Below are positions 6,400-13,936 of a DNA stretch of 13,936 nt, in pieces; the stretch's first letter is position 1, and each line of letters begins with the position of its first letter. Made by a program: the position numbers and the translations under genes. The notes beneath the pieces were generated by a model. It saw only the letters and a list, made by a program, of their open reading frames with translations. It had not been told where the DNA came from and did no database searches. This stretch comes from an uncultured bacterium (GTDB lineage Bacteria > Verrucomicrobiota > Lentisphaeria > Victivallales > Victivallaceae). Location of the stretch: the NCBI GenBank assembly GCA_900551245.1, contig URVC01000081.1, positions 1-13,936 on the forward strand, given 5' to 3'.

Positions 6400-7380
6400 T
6401 TACTTGTCGTACGCATGACCGGCGGAACCGAGCACCTCGATGTTCTTGCGCTTGTAGAGCTCTTTGAGAGCGGTACGGGCCGGGCCGAGGTACTTGCGCG
6501 GGTCGAACTCTTCGGGCTTCTCGTCGAAAACCTTGCGGATCGCCGCGGTCATCGCCAGACGGCCGTCGGAGTCGATGTTGATCTTGCAGACCGCGGAACG
6601 GGCCGCGGCACGGAGCTGATCTTCGCCGATGCCGATCGCATCCTTGAGTTTGCCGCCATGTTCGTTGATGATCTTGACCAGATCCTGCGGAACGCTGGAG
6701 GAGCCGTGCAGCACGATCGGGAATCCCGGGATGCGCTTTTCAATCTCGGCAAGGATGTCGAGACGGATGCGCGGATTCTCGCCCGGCTTGAACTTGTAGG
6801 CGCCGTGGGAGGTGCCGATGGCGATCGCCAGAGAGTCGACGCCGGTGCGCTTGACGAAATCCTCCACCTCTTCCGGACGGGTGTAGGTGTGAGCTGTCGC
6901 CTTGACATCATCTTCGACGCCGGCGAGAACGCCGAGTTCGCCTTCGACGGTGACGTCGAACTTGTGCGCGTATTCGACGACCTTGCGGGTCTCCTTGATG
7001 TTCTCTTCATAGGGGAGATGGGATCCGTCGATCATGACCGAGGAGAAACCGTTGTCGATGCAGCTCTTGCAGGTTTCGAAATCCGGACCGTGGTCGAGGT
7101 GGAGAACGATCGGAATACCCTTGCCGCCGGAGATCTCCTTGGCATACTCGACCGCGCCCTGAGCCATATAGCGGAGCAGGGTCTGGTTGGCATACTCACG
7201 GGCACCCTTCGAGACCTGAAGGATGACCGGGGATTCGGTTTCGACACAGGCCTGAATGATCGCCTGCATCTGTTCCATGTTGTTGAAATTGTACGCGGGG
7301 ATCGCGTATCCGCCCTTGATTGCCTTCTTGAACAGCTCACGGGTGTTCACAAGGCCGAGATCTTTGTAGCTGATCGCCAT
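6400..7380 (-). CDS. fba: Class II fructose-1,6-bisphosphate aldolase
   Basis: Zinc-dependent aldolase that reversibly cleaves fructose 1,6-bisphosphate to dihydroxyacetone phosphate and glyceraldehyde 3-phosphate in glycolysis and gluconeogenesis. 326 residues, in the usual range for class II. The HLDHG block has His94, catalytic-type Asp96 and His97; VEGELG gives Glu146/Glu148; GTSHGAYK gives His192; and VLHGSSSVP gives His225. Together these supply the expected metal ligands. NIDSDGR near the C-terminal third is the phosphate-binding NxDTD-type block. The start ATG at 7380 is preceded by AAGGAG at good spacing. It stands alone on the minus strand, between a shared terminator and a divergent promoter region. 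I see no convincing promoter of its own in 7381-7480. Related tagatose or sedoheptulose bisphosphate aldolases cannot be fully excluded. Confidence 0.95.
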   Translation of the reverse strand: MAISYKDLGLVNTRELFKKAIKGGYAIPAYNFNNMEQMQAIIQACVETESPVILQVSKGAREYANQTLLRYMAQGAVEYAKEISGGKGIPIVLHLDHGPDFETCKSCIDNGFSSVMIDGSHLPYEENIKETRKVVEYAHKFDVTVEGELGVLAGVEDDVKATAHTYTRPEEVEDFVKRTGVDSLAIAIGTSHGAYKFKPGENPRIRLDILAEIEKRIPGFPIVLHGSSSVPQDLVKIINEHGGKLKDAIGIGEDQLRAAARSAVCKINIDSDGRLAMTAAIRKVFDEKPEEFDPRKYLGPARTALKELYKRKNIEVLGSAGHAYDK

Positions 7381-7480
7381 GAGAAAGACTCCTTGTTGAA
7401 GTTTTAGGGTAATGGAAATACTCCATCATGCTTTTAAAGTAGTGCCGACTGGGAAAAAATCAAGCCGAAAATCATTTTTT

Positions 7481-7496
7481 CTGATTGCATAATCAG
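7481..7496. promoter_or_regulatory. Palindrome overlapping the -35 box, operator candidate
   Basis: CTGATT and AATCAG form perfect 6-bp arms around GCAT. The element covers the -35 box TTGCAT (7485-7490) of the esterase promoter, a typical place for a repressor site. The binding protein is unknown. Confidence 0.4.
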
Positions 7497-7513
7497 GAAA
7501 ATGAGGTTATAAT
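7485..7513 (+). promoter_or_regulatory. Sigma70-like promoter of the lipoprotein esterase gene
   Basis: TTGCAT (7485-7490) and a perfect TATAAT (7508-7513) with 17-bp spacing, 45 nt before the start codon. The perfect palindrome AAATTGCAATTT (7519-7530) lies near the expected transcription start and could be a second operator. Confidence 0.75.
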
Positions 7514-7558
7514 AGGGTAAATTGCAATTTCCCCAACCAACAATCGAAAGGGTAGAGT

Positions 7559-9673
7559 ATGCGGAACATCGTATTGCCGGTGGCAACGCTGGCACTGGCG
7601 TTTCTGCTGGGTGCCTGCGCAATGTTCTCTTCTCCGGAAATGGCGGAGAAATTCACCGTGCACAAAGTGTATGGAGACCACATGGTGCTTCAGCGCGGCG
7701 TGCCCATCCGGATCGGAGGAACTGCGGCCCCCGGCAAATCGGTCAAAGTGACCATCGGAGAAAACTCCACATATGCCGAAGCCGATGAGCACGGCAAATG
7801 GATGACCGATCTGCCGGCGATGGAAGCGGGCGGCCCCTACACCGTTCTGGTGGAAGGCGGCAAGACGTCGCAGCCGGTGCGCTTCGACGATGTTCTGATC
7901 GGCGAAGTCTGGCTCTGCAGCGGTCAGAGCAACATGGAGATGCCGGTCTGGAGCGGACGGCAGTTCTGGAACAGCCTGAACGGCGACCGGGAGGCGGCTC
8001 GGGCGAACAACTCGAAAATCCGCCTTTTCAACACCAATCTGCGCCGTTCGGTCTCGCCGGGCATTGAGCAGGAGGAGATCGCCGGTCCCGGCTGGACTCC
8101 TGCGACACCGGAAGCGGTCAAACCGTTCAGCGCGCTCGGGTACTATTTCGGGCGGCGACTTCAGCAGGATCTGGATGTGCCGATCGGGCTCATCAATTCG
8201 AGCTGGGGCGGCACGCCGATCGAGAGCTGGATCAGTGCCGACGGCTATCGTTCCGCCGGCCGCACCCGCGAACTGGAGCGAATCTCCGCCGTCGGTATGA
8301 GCAAGGAGGAGATCGAGAAAAAACTTCAGGAGCTGTGGAAGAAAAACGCGCTGGAGTTCTCCAAATGGGAGAAACGGTTCTATGACTACGGCGCCAAACA
8401 GACTGCGGAAGCGGCGCTCTGGAAGGCGCCCGCCTTTGACGATTCCAGCTGGAGCGACTGCTCCATTCCGGCCACATTCCCGGCGGATACCGACGGTGTG
8501 ATCTGGTTCCGCCGCACGGTGGATATTCCCGCCGCCTGGGCTGGAAAGGATCTGCAGCTTTTCCTCGGAGCCATTGACGATTGCGATGAAACCTACTTCA
8601 ACGGCGTGAAAGTCGGTGCAATCGGCACGGAAACGCCGGAGTACTGGTCGAAAGAGCGCAAATATACCATCCCGGGAAAACTGGTCCGGGTCGGCCGGAA
8701 CGTCATCGCCGTGCGTGCCTCCGATATGTTCGGTGACGGCGGGCTGCTGGGGCCGTCCAACACGGTTTATCTGCGGCTTGCCTCCACGCCGGAGGGCAAG
8801 ATCAGTCTTGCGAACGGCTGGAAGAGCAAGATGGAGTTCAAGGCGGACCTCGCCAAAATCGGGGCCAGGCCGGAACCGCCGATGCTTTCTCCTACGGCCG
8901 GCCGCGCCTCCCATTTCCCTGCGACCCTCTACAACTCGATGGTCGCCCCCTGGACCATCTATCCGATTCGCGGCGTCATCTGGTATCAGGGAGAATCCAA
9001 TGCCGGACGCTATGAGGATTACATGGTTCTGCATCCGCTGCTGATCCAGGACTGGCGGAAGAAATGGAACAATCCGGAGATGCCGTTCCTCTTCGTGCAG
9101 CTTGCCGCGTTTGAACGTCACTCGCCGAAGAATCCCGGTCCGGCGGATTTCTGGGTCAACCGGCAGCCGGCTGACAACAACTGGTCGAAACTGCGCGAAG
9201 TGCAGACGGCGACCTTGACGATTCCCAACACCGGAATGGCGGTGGCGATCGACATCGGCGATCCCTTTGACATTCATCCGTCGGACAAGCAGACGCTGGC
9301 CTACCGCATGGCACGAGAGGCGGAGCGCATTGCCTACGGCAGCAAGACCGTTTCCGCCGGGCCGCTCTACAAGTCGATGGAGATCAAGGACGGCAAAGTC
9401 TATCTCTCCTTTGACAACGTCGGCAGCGGGCTGGTGGCAAACGGCGGAGAGCTCGCCTCCTTTGCAATCGCCGGGAAGGATGGAAAATTCGTCTGGGCGA
9501 AAGCGAAGATCGACGGCGACGAGGTCGTTGTCTGGTCGGATGCGGTCAAGGAGCCCGTGGCGGTGCGCTACGCCTGGTCGAGCTATCCGGGCAATGCGAA
9601 TCTCTACAACAAGGAGGGATTCCCCGCGTCGCCGTTCCGGACGGATCAGCCGGATTATCTGCTCAAAAAGTAA
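7559..9673 (+). CDS. Sialate O-acetylesterase-type carbohydrate esterase, lipoprotein
   Basis: 704 residues. The N terminus is a lipoprotein signal with lipobox LGAC (Cys20), so the enzyme is exported and lipid-anchored. The SASA-family fold is seen in pieces: LCSGQSNMEMP with the likely catalytic Ser124, NSSWGGTPIESW (213-224), GVIWYQGESNAG (472-483), PFLFVQLA (509-516), and FDIHPSDK with Asp571 and His573. Between the first and second halves of the catalytic region sits an inserted beta-rich domain (about 285-410, WFRRTVDIP to YFNGVKVG) that looks like the sugar-binding jelly-roll of GH2 enzymes, as is usual in bacterial members. The family removes O-acetyl groups from sialic acids or from xylan and related glycans; substrate is not decided by sequence. 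It has its own promoter and terminator and is divergent from fba. Confidence 0.9.
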   Translation: MRNIVLPVATLALAFLLGACAMFSSPEMAEKFTVHKVYGDHMVLQRGVPIRIGGTAAPGKSVKVTIGENSTYAEADEHGKWMTDLPAMEAGGPYTVLVEGGKTSQPVRFDDVLIGEVWLCSGQSNMEMPVWSGRQFWNSLNGDREAARANNSKIRLFNTNLRRSVSPGIEQEEIAGPGWTPATPEAVKPFSALGYYFGRRLQQDLDVPIGLINSSWGGTPIESWISADGYRSAGRTRELERISAVGMSKEEIEKKLQELWKKNALEFSKWEKRFYDYGAKQTAEAALWKAPAFDDSSWSDCSIPATFPADTDGVIWFRRTVDIPAAWAGKDLQLFLGAIDDCDETYFNGVKVGAIGTETPEYWSKERKYTIPGKLVRVGRNVIAVRASDMFGDGGLLGPSNTVYLRLASTPEGKISLANGWKSKMEFKADLAKIGARPEPPMLSPTAGRASHFPATLYNSMVAPWTIYPIRGVIWYQGESNAGRYEDYMVLHPLLIQDWRKKWNNPEMPFLFVQLAAFERHSPKNPGPADFWVNRQPADNNWSKLREVQTATLTIPNTGMAVAIDIGDPFDIHPSDKQTLAYRMAREAERIAYGSKTVSAGPLYKSMEIKDGKVYLSFDNVGSGLVANGGELASFAIAGKDGKFVWAKAKIDGDEVVVWSDAVKEPVAVRYAWSSYPGNANLYNKEGFPASPFRTDQPDYLLKK

Positions 9674-9690
9674 CGAAGGAAACCAACTCA

Positions 9691-9723
9691 AAAAGAGCGG
9701 CGGAATGTTTCCGCCGTTCTTTT
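9691..9723. terminator. Strong intrinsic terminator after the lipoprotein esterase
   Basis: AAAAGAGCGGCGGAA (9691-9705) pairs with TTCCGCCGTTCTTTT (9709-9723) over 15 bp with one G-T pair and a 3-nt loop. The arms end in A- and T-runs, so it should stop transcription from both sides. Confidence 0.88.
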
Positions 9724-9752
9724 GCTGTATCAATAGAGGAAAGGATTGTATC

Positions 9753-10718
9753 ATGTTAGTCGATATGCCGTTGGATCAGCTCAAAGTCTATCAGGGCAGC
9801 AGCCCGCGCCCGGCTGATTTTGACCGCTACTGGGAGGAGTCGCTGGAAGAATTGAACGCCGTTGACCCGCAGATGGAGTTGATTCCTGCGGAGTTCCAGG
9901 CGCCGAATGCAGAATGTTTCGACCTGTACTTCCGCGGAGTCGGCGGGGCGCGCATCTATGCCAAACTGGCGCGCCCGAAAAATGCGACGAAGCCGCATCC
10001 GGCGGTGGTGCAGTTTCACGGGTACTCCGGCCACTCCGGTGACTGGAGCGGAATGTTGAATTATGTGCAGTCGGGGTTCACCGTGGCGGCGCTCGACTGC
10101 CGCGGACAGGGCGGGAAATCGCAGGATGTCTCCCTGGTTGAGGGGATGACTTTGCGCGGCCACATCGTTCGTGGCGCGGCCGATCCGGACCCGAAGAAAC
10201 TGCTTTTCCGGAGCAATTACCTCGACACCGCTGAACTGGTTCGACTGGTGATGGCGATGGACGATGTCGATGTGACCCGGGTCGGCGTGATGGGCGGCAG
10301 TCAGGGCGGCGGTCTCACCCTTGCCTGTGCGGCGCTGGTGCCTGAAGTCAACCGGGCGGCGGCCTCCTATCCGTTCCTCTGCGATTACCGGAGAGTGTGG
10401 AATATGGATCTGGCCAAAGCGGCGTACGAAGATATCCAGTACTATTTCCGGCAGGTGGATCCCACTCACGCGCATGAAGATGCATTTTTCGAGCGGCTCG
10501 GGTACATCGACGTGCAGAATCTGGCCCCCCGGATTCGCTGCCGGGTGCGGATGGCGACCGGACTGATGGATACCGTCTGCCCGCCGTCGAGCCAGTTTGC
10601 CGCATTCAACAAGATCACCTCCCCGAAAGAGGTGGTGCTCTATCCGGACTTCGGGCATGAATTTCTGCCGGGAGACGGAGACAAGGTCTATCGCTTCATG
10701 CTTGGAATGCTGGAGTAA
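9753..10718 (+). CDS. axe1: Acetyl xylan esterase / cephalosporin C deacetylase, CE7 family
   Basis: 321 residues from ATG 9753, chosen over the longer open frame upstream because that part overlaps the preceding gene. AAGGA at 9741-9745 lies seven bases before it, and the family begins with this MPLDQLKVYQGSSPRPADFDRYW block. It is an alpha/beta hydrolase with oxyanion-side HGYSGHSGDW (89-98), a RGQGG motif near 117-121, nucleophile elbow GGSQGG (Ser183), Asp273 in GLMDTVCPPS and His302 in GHE. These positions match the CE7 triad of thermophile homologues closely. No signal peptide is present, so it acts in the cytoplasm, probably on short acetylated xylo-oligosaccharides after uptake. It is followed after 7 nt by the carbonic anhydrase gene. 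No promoter fits between the upstream terminator and its start. Confidence 0.94.
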   Translation: MLVDMPLDQLKVYQGSSPRPADFDRYWEESLEELNAVDPQMELIPAEFQAPNAECFDLYFRGVGGARIYAKLARPKNATKPHPAVVQFHGYSGHSGDWSGMLNYVQSGFTVAALDCRGQGGKSQDVSLVEGMTLRGHIVRGAADPDPKKLLFRSNYLDTAELVRLVMAMDDVDVTRVGVMGGSQGGGLTLACAALVPEVNRAAASYPFLCDYRRVWNMDLAKAAYEDIQYYFRQVDPTHAHEDAFFERLGYIDVQNLAPRIRCRVRMATGLMDTVCPPSSQFAAFNKITSPKEVVLYPDFGHEFLPGDGDKVYRFMLGMLE

Positions 10719-10725
10719 GTGCCCG

Positions 10726-11394
10726 GTGGAAGATGCGATTGCAAGACTGATCCACGGATTCCGGAGTTTCCGGAACATCTATTTTTCCGGCGATGCGGAA
10801 CTGTTTGATCAGCTGAAACATGGCCAGAATCCCCGGATTCTGGTGATCGCCTGTTCCGACTCCCGGGTGGACCCGGCGCTGCTCATGCAGAGTGCGCCGG
10901 GGGATCTTTTTGTCATCCGCAACGTCGCCAATCTGGTTCCGCCCTGCGAACCGGATACGTGTCACCATGGCGTCAGTGCCGCGCTGGAATACGCGGTGAA
11001 CGCTCTGGAAGTGGAACATATCATCGTGCTCGGGCACTCGGACTGCGGCGGAATCCACGCGCTGATGAAACGGACGCCGGAGACGCCGGCGGGGGAATTT
11101 CTGGAGCGATGGCTCGATCTGGCGGAACCGGCGCGGCGCGCGGTGCTGGAAAAACTTCCGGATGCGGACGAAATGACCCGCCGGCACGCCTGTGAAGAGG
11201 CGTCGCTGGTTCTGGCACTGGAAAATCTGCTCACCTTCCCCTGGGTCCGTCGGCGGGTGGAGGCCGGAAAACTTGCATTGCATGCGTGGTATTTTGTGAT
11301 TGCCACCGGGCATCTTTTCGGGTATGACCGGGAGCATTGCGAATTTCGAACCATCGACCCGAATCTTTCTCTGAAAACGAACAAACGGAGCTGA
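10726..11394 (+). CDS. can: Beta-class carbonic anhydrase
   Basis: Zinc enzyme interconverting CO2 and bicarbonate, supplying bicarbonate to cytoplasmic carboxylases. 222 residues from GTG 10726, with GGAG at 10712-10715 within the end of the upstream gene. No ATG exists near the N-terminal border of the domain, so GTG is the best start. Zinc ligands and partners are clear: Cys43 and Asp45 in CSDSRVDP (with Arg47 of the Asp-Arg pair), His104 and Cys107 in GHSDCGG. The middle helix block (LVPPCEPDTCHHGVSAALEYAV) and the C-terminal GYD segment are typical. It sits between the CE7 esterase and xseB with gaps of 7 nt on each side, so the three are probably one transcript, though their functions are not obviously linked. 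Confidence 0.94.
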   Translation: MEDAIARLIHGFRSFRNIYFSGDAELFDQLKHGQNPRILVIACSDSRVDPALLMQSAPGDLFVIRNVANLVPPCEPDTCHHGVSAALEYAVNALEVEHIIVLGHSDCGGIHALMKRTPETPAGEFLERWLDLAEPARRAVLEKLPDADEMTRRHACEEASLVLALENLLTFPWVRRRVEAGKLALHAWYFVIATGHLFGYDREHCEFRTIDPNLSLKTNKRS

Positions 11395-11401
11395 ATCTAT
11401 C

Positions 11402-11710
11402 ATGCCGGACGATACTACCCCGATTCCCCCGGAAGAGCTGGACGCCATGCCGTTCGAGCAGGCGCTGGAGCGACTGGAAACCCTGGTTGCCAAAATGGAG
11501 ACCGGCCGTCTGCCGCTGGAAGAACTGATGAAAGACTTTGAGACCGGCAGCCGGCTGGTGAACGCCTGCCGCGGCAAACTCGACGCCCTGGAGCGGAAGA
11601 TTGAACTGCTGACCCGCGATGACGGGAAAGAGGGGGAGTGGAGTGACTTCGAAGCGGATGTCCCCTCCCCGACTCGAAACGCCCCTCCCCCGGAGGAGCC
11701 GCCGTTTTAG
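11402..11710 (+). CDS. xseB: Exodeoxyribonuclease VII small subunit
   Basis: 102 residues with ATG 11402 and GGAG at 11388-11391. The core at about 17-70 matches XseB well: FEQALERLETLVAKMETG, then LPLEELMKDFETGSRLVNACRGKLDALERKIELL, two helices that form the coiled-coil coat of the large subunit XseA. The last 30 residues are an acidic and proline-rich tail. ExoVII degrades single-stranded DNA in both directions and acts in mismatch repair and tolerance of damage. The large subunit gene xseA is not adjacent. Confidence 0.93.
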   Translation: MPDDTTPIPPEELDAMPFEQALERLETLVAKMETGRLPLEELMKDFETGSRLVNACRGKLDALERKIELLTRDDGKEGEWSDFEADVPSPTRNAPPPEEPPF

Positions 11711-11749
11711 TCTGCCGACGCTTTCCCGGCGGAAAAAACGCAAACAGCA

Positions 11750-11778
11750 TTGATATCCGGGGAAATCCGTGATATTGT
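11750..11778 (+). promoter_or_regulatory. Promoter candidate for the homocysteine methyltransferase/MTHFR gene
   Basis: TTGATA (11750-11755) and TATTGT (11773-11778) are separated by 17 bp, 50 nt before the start codon. The remaining leader is too short for a known SAM or cobalamin riboswitch, and I see none. Confidence 0.5.
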
Positions 11779-11828
11779 ATGGGGAAGTATGCAGATAACA
11801 ACCCAATCGAAACCGGATTGAAGAAACG

Positions 11829-13640
11829 ATGAATCCACTCAAGGAGAAACTTGCCGAGTCGCTGGTAATTTTCGACGGTGCAATCGGCACGGAAATTTAC
11901 CGTCGGAACTTTTTTATCAACGCCTCGTTCGAACAGTTGTCCATCACCAACCCGGATGTGATCCTCGATATCCACAACGAATACCTGAAAGCCGGGGCGG
12001 AGGTGTTGACCACCAACACTTTCAACGCGAATGCGCGAAGGCTCTCCCACTTCGGCCTTGCCGATCAGACTGAGGCGATCAACCGCGCCGGTGTGGAACT
12101 GGCGCGCCGCGCCGCCGACGGCCGGGCCCTGGTGGCCGGTTCGGTCGGTCCGGTCGGGGAACCGGAATCTCCCGCTGATACAGCAAGCCGTGTCGAGTTG
12201 CTCATCGAGCAGATCGGCGCGCTTTCCGAAGCGGATTTCATCATCTTTGAATCATTGCGCACCACCATTGATCTGGGAGGAGCGCTGGAAGCGATGAAAT
12301 CGTTCCGGGGGCGGCCCTATGTGCTCAGCTTCGCCATCGATCCTCAGTCGCGCTGCCACGGGAACAGTCTGGATGAATTTCTGAAACTGCTCGCCTGTTA
12401 CCCCGGAGACGCGCCGACGGCGATCGGGTTGAACTGCGGCGGCGGTCCGGAAAGCACGCTGATTGAACTGGAGGAACTGGTCGGCAAGACCAATCTGCCG
12501 ATTATTGTACAGCCCAACGCCGGAGTTCCGAAGGGGATCGACGGGCGGATGATCTACATGACCAGTGCGGAATATTTCAGCACGTACGCCAAGCGCTACG
12601 CTTCGCTGGGGGCAGCTGCCATCGGCGGTTGCTGCGGCATAACCCCCGCTCACATCGAAGAGCTGGCGAGGACGATTAAACCGTTGATGCGGGCGGAAAA
12701 ACGGCGGATTCCCACGGTTGAAGCGGTGAAGGAGGATCTGGCGGAGCCGGTTCCCCTGAAAGAGCGTTCCGCTCTCGGCGCAAAACTGGCGGCCGGCGAG
12801 TGGATCAAGCTGGTGGAAATCACTCCGCCGCGCGGCTTTGATCTGTCGAAGACGATCGCCGGAGCACGACGCTGCCGCGAAGCGGGGATTGATGCTGTCA
12901 ATCTGCCGGATGGTCCACGGGCGAGTGCCCGCATCTCTCCGCTGGTGACGGCGATTACCCTGCAACGCGAAACCGGTATCGAAACGGTGCTGCACTGCTG
13001 CTGTCGCGACCGCAGTCTGATCGGCCTCCAGGCGGAACTGCTCGGCTGCGCCGGAGCCGGAATCAACAATGTGCTTTTCATCACGGGCGATCCGCCGAAA
13101 CTGGGGGATTATCCGTTCAGTTCCGGCGTGTTTGACGTCGATTCGATCGGTCTGGTGAAGATTCAGGCACGGATGAACCGCGGCGTGGATCTGGGCGGTC
13201 AGGCGCTGAATGCCGTTACCCGTTGCGTAATCGGCGTCGGTGCAGATCCCAATGCGATCGATTTGGAGCGTGAGTATCGCCGCACCTGCGAAAAGGTGGA
13301 GGCCGGTGCTGATTTTATCATTACGCAGCCGGTCTTCGCCGAAGTGTCGCTCTTCTCGTTTCTGGACCGGATTGCCCATCTGAATGTTCCGGTAATCGCC
13401 GGAATCTGGCCGCTGACCAGTCTGCGCAATGCGGAATTTATGCGCACGGAAGTGCCCGGTGTGGTTGTTCCGGATTCGATCATGGAACGCATGGCGGCCG
13501 CGGAAACCCGTGAAGCGCAGCGAGAAACCGGTATCGCCATTGCCCGGGAAAGTGCAGCGGCGGTGCGTGACCGAGTGGCGGGAATTCAGGTCAGTGCTCC
13601 CTTCGGCAACGTGGAGACGGCGTTGCGGGTTCACGCGTGA
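11829..13640 (+). CDS. Bifunctional homocysteine S-methyltransferase / 5,10-methylenetetrahydrofolate reductase
   Basis: 603 residues, close to the fused protein YitJ of Bacillus subtilis (about 612). The N-terminal methyltransferase barrel (about 1-295) starts with FDGAIGTEIYRR and has TTNTFNAN (61-68). Its zinc ligands are Cys203 in LNCGGGPE and Cys268/Cys269 in IGGCCGITPAHI. The C-terminal reductase barrel (about 322-600) has VEITPPRG with the catalytic-type Glu330, NVLFITGDPP, and DFIITQPVF, the FAD/folate-site blocks of MetF. The protein should make 5-methyl-THF and act on homocysteine, linking one-carbon and methionine metabolism. No cobalamin-binding domain is present, so it either uses another methyl donor or works with separate MetH parts. 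The ribosome binding site is weak (AAGAAA near the ATG). Its own promoter candidate separates it from xseB. Confidence 0.92.
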   Translation: MNPLKEKLAESLVIFDGAIGTEIYRRNFFINASFEQLSITNPDVILDIHNEYLKAGAEVLTTNTFNANARRLSHFGLADQTEAINRAGVELARRAADGRALVAGSVGPVGEPESPADTASRVELLIEQIGALSEADFIIFESLRTTIDLGGALEAMKSFRGRPYVLSFAIDPQSRCHGNSLDEFLKLLACYPGDAPTAIGLNCGGGPESTLIELEELVGKTNLPIIVQPNAGVPKGIDGRMIYMTSAEYFSTYAKRYASLGAAAIGGCCGITPAHIEELARTIKPLMRAEKRRIPTVEAVKEDLAEPVPLKERSALGAKLAAGEWIKLVEITPPRGFDLSKTIAGARRCREAGIDAVNLPDGPRASARISPLVTAITLQRETGIETVLHCCCRDRSLIGLQAELLGCAGAGINNVLFITGDPPKLGDYPFSSGVFDVDSIGLVKIQARMNRGVDLGGQALNAVTRCVIGVGADPNAIDLEREYRRTCEKVEAGADFIITQPVFAEVSLFSFLDRIAHLNVPVIAGIWPLTSLRNAEFMRTEVPGVVVPDSIMERMAAAETREAQRETGIAIARESAAAVRDRVAGIQVSAPFGNVETALRVHA

Positions 13641-13936
13641 CGTCATCGCAGCTCGTGGGAGAGAGGCGGGGGGCGTGTCCGCCGCCCCCCGTACCCCCTG
13701 CGTCCGGCATGGTGCCGGTGCCAGGTTGGGTCGTCGGTTGGGCAGAGCTCGACGGCGGGTGCGGGCCGGTGGGAGTAGAGCCGCGGAAATACGAAGGTTC
13801 TTCCCGCTTTTTTGCGGAAAGAACCCGTCGCATTTCCGCTCCCCTTCGCCGGTGTCGAGCCAGTACGAGTTCGCGCGGGCATGTTTGACTGCGGAAGTGT
13901 TCCATGGCTCGGCGGTACGGGGAGAGACGCGACACC
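13641..13936. other. Non-coding tail with two strong hairpins
   Basis: No gene I can support lies here; the open frames on both strands have no recognisable domain and biased, low-complexity composition. Hairpin A: CGGGGGGCG (13667-13675) pairs with CGCCCCCCG (13683-13691) around a 7-nt loop. Hairpin B (13783-13839): GCGGAAAT with ATTTCCGC outside, then GGTTCTT with AAGAACC, then CCGC with GCGG closing a TTTTTT loop. Hairpin A begins 27 nt after the MTHFR stop and may end its transcript, but no T-run follows. The stretch could be an intergenic repeat or a structured RNA; I do not recognise a known RNA family. Confidence 0.5.

Noticed and set aside
6415..7407. 330-codon open frame antisense to the aldolase
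   Set aside because: The minus strand is a full class II aldolase with all metal ligands; the opposite frame has no recognisable domain.
9267..9752. Upstream extension of the CE7 esterase frame
   Set aside because: It lies inside the lipoprotein esterase gene and across a terminator. The extra part is Arg/Ser-rich shadow sequence; the true start is ATG 9753.
7493..9754. 753-codon open frame antisense to the lipoprotein esterase
   Set aside because: The plus strand encodes a clear SASA-family enzyme. The antisense product is His/Arg-rich without any domain, a common effect of GC-rich codon use.
10597..10725. Upstream extension of the carbonic anhydrase frame from ATG 10597
   Set aside because: It overlaps the end of the CE7 esterase and reads as shadow; GTG 10726 gives the normal family N terminus.
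11699..11742. CCGCCG and CGGCGG inverted repeat after xseB as a terminator
   Set aside because: The loop is long and an A-run, not a T-run, follows on the plus strand, so it would not terminate the xseB transcript.
11779..11828. Possible SAM or cobalamin riboswitch before the methionine-related gene
   Set aside because: The leader is only about 50 nt and lacks the needed helices.
12252..13646. 464-codon open frame antisense to the methyltransferase/reductase gene
   Set aside because: It shows no motif, and the plus-strand gene is certain.
13591..13935. Minus-strand open frame of 114 codons in the right tail
   Set aside because: Low-complexity Pro/Gly/Arg-rich product, no domain, runs through both hairpins and into the MTHFR gene.

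Overview
The window joins two unlike pieces of DNA. Positions 1 to about 3252 are the right end of an integrated filamentous phage (inovirus). The rest is host chromosome with ordinary metabolic and housekeeping genes. The phage part is rich in T, especially at third codon positions, as is usual for single-stranded DNA phages. The host part is GC-rich with a different codon habit. The host must be diderm, because the phage brings its own outer-membrane secretin and the host has a lipoprotein esterase. Its gene set (sialate O-acetylesterase-type lipoprotein, CE7 acetyl xylan esterase, class II aldolase, fused homocysteine methyltransferase/MTHFR) would fit a carbohydrate-degrading gut bacterium of the PVC group, such as a Victivallis-like Lentisphaerota. 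That assignment is an inference from gene style only.

Phage region, all on +: the C-terminal part of a pIII/CoaA-like adsorption protein (3-464, cut by the window edge) with EPDPDP and Gly/Asp repeats; a pVI-like small membrane protein (465-815); a Zot/pI assembly ATPase (828-2015); and a pIV-like secretin (1882-3111) that overlaps zot by 134 nt. The order III-VI-I-IV is that of the Ff (M13/fd) phages. A 68-nt imperfect hairpin spans the secretin stop codon, where Ff phages carry their packaging signal. At 3225-3252 lies a near-canonical XerC/XerD dif site, the probable right attachment site. The phage would therefore integrate through the host's chromosome-dimer resolution system. Its replication initiator, major coat protein and other early genes should lie to the left of the window.

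Host region: an AT-rich spacer with a promoter candidate (3253-3474); mnmG (tRNA U34 modification) overlapping by 4 nt an orphan DppC/OppC-type permease; a bidirectional terminator; and a class II fructose-bisphosphate aldolase on the minus strand. Divergent from the aldolase is a secreted lipoprotein esterase with a clear promoter and two palindromes. After another strong terminator come three closely packed genes: CE7 acetyl xylan esterase, beta-carbonic anhydrase and xseB. A separate promoter candidate precedes a bifunctional homocysteine S-methyltransferase/methylenetetrahydrofolate reductase. The last 296 nt (13641-13936) show no convincing gene but contain two strong hairpins.

The two esterases suggest deacetylation of plant or host glycans outside the cytoplasm (lipoprotein) and inside it (CE7). 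The most notable features of the window are the filamentous prophage with its own secretin, its dif attachment site next to mnmG, and its packaging-signal-like hairpin.
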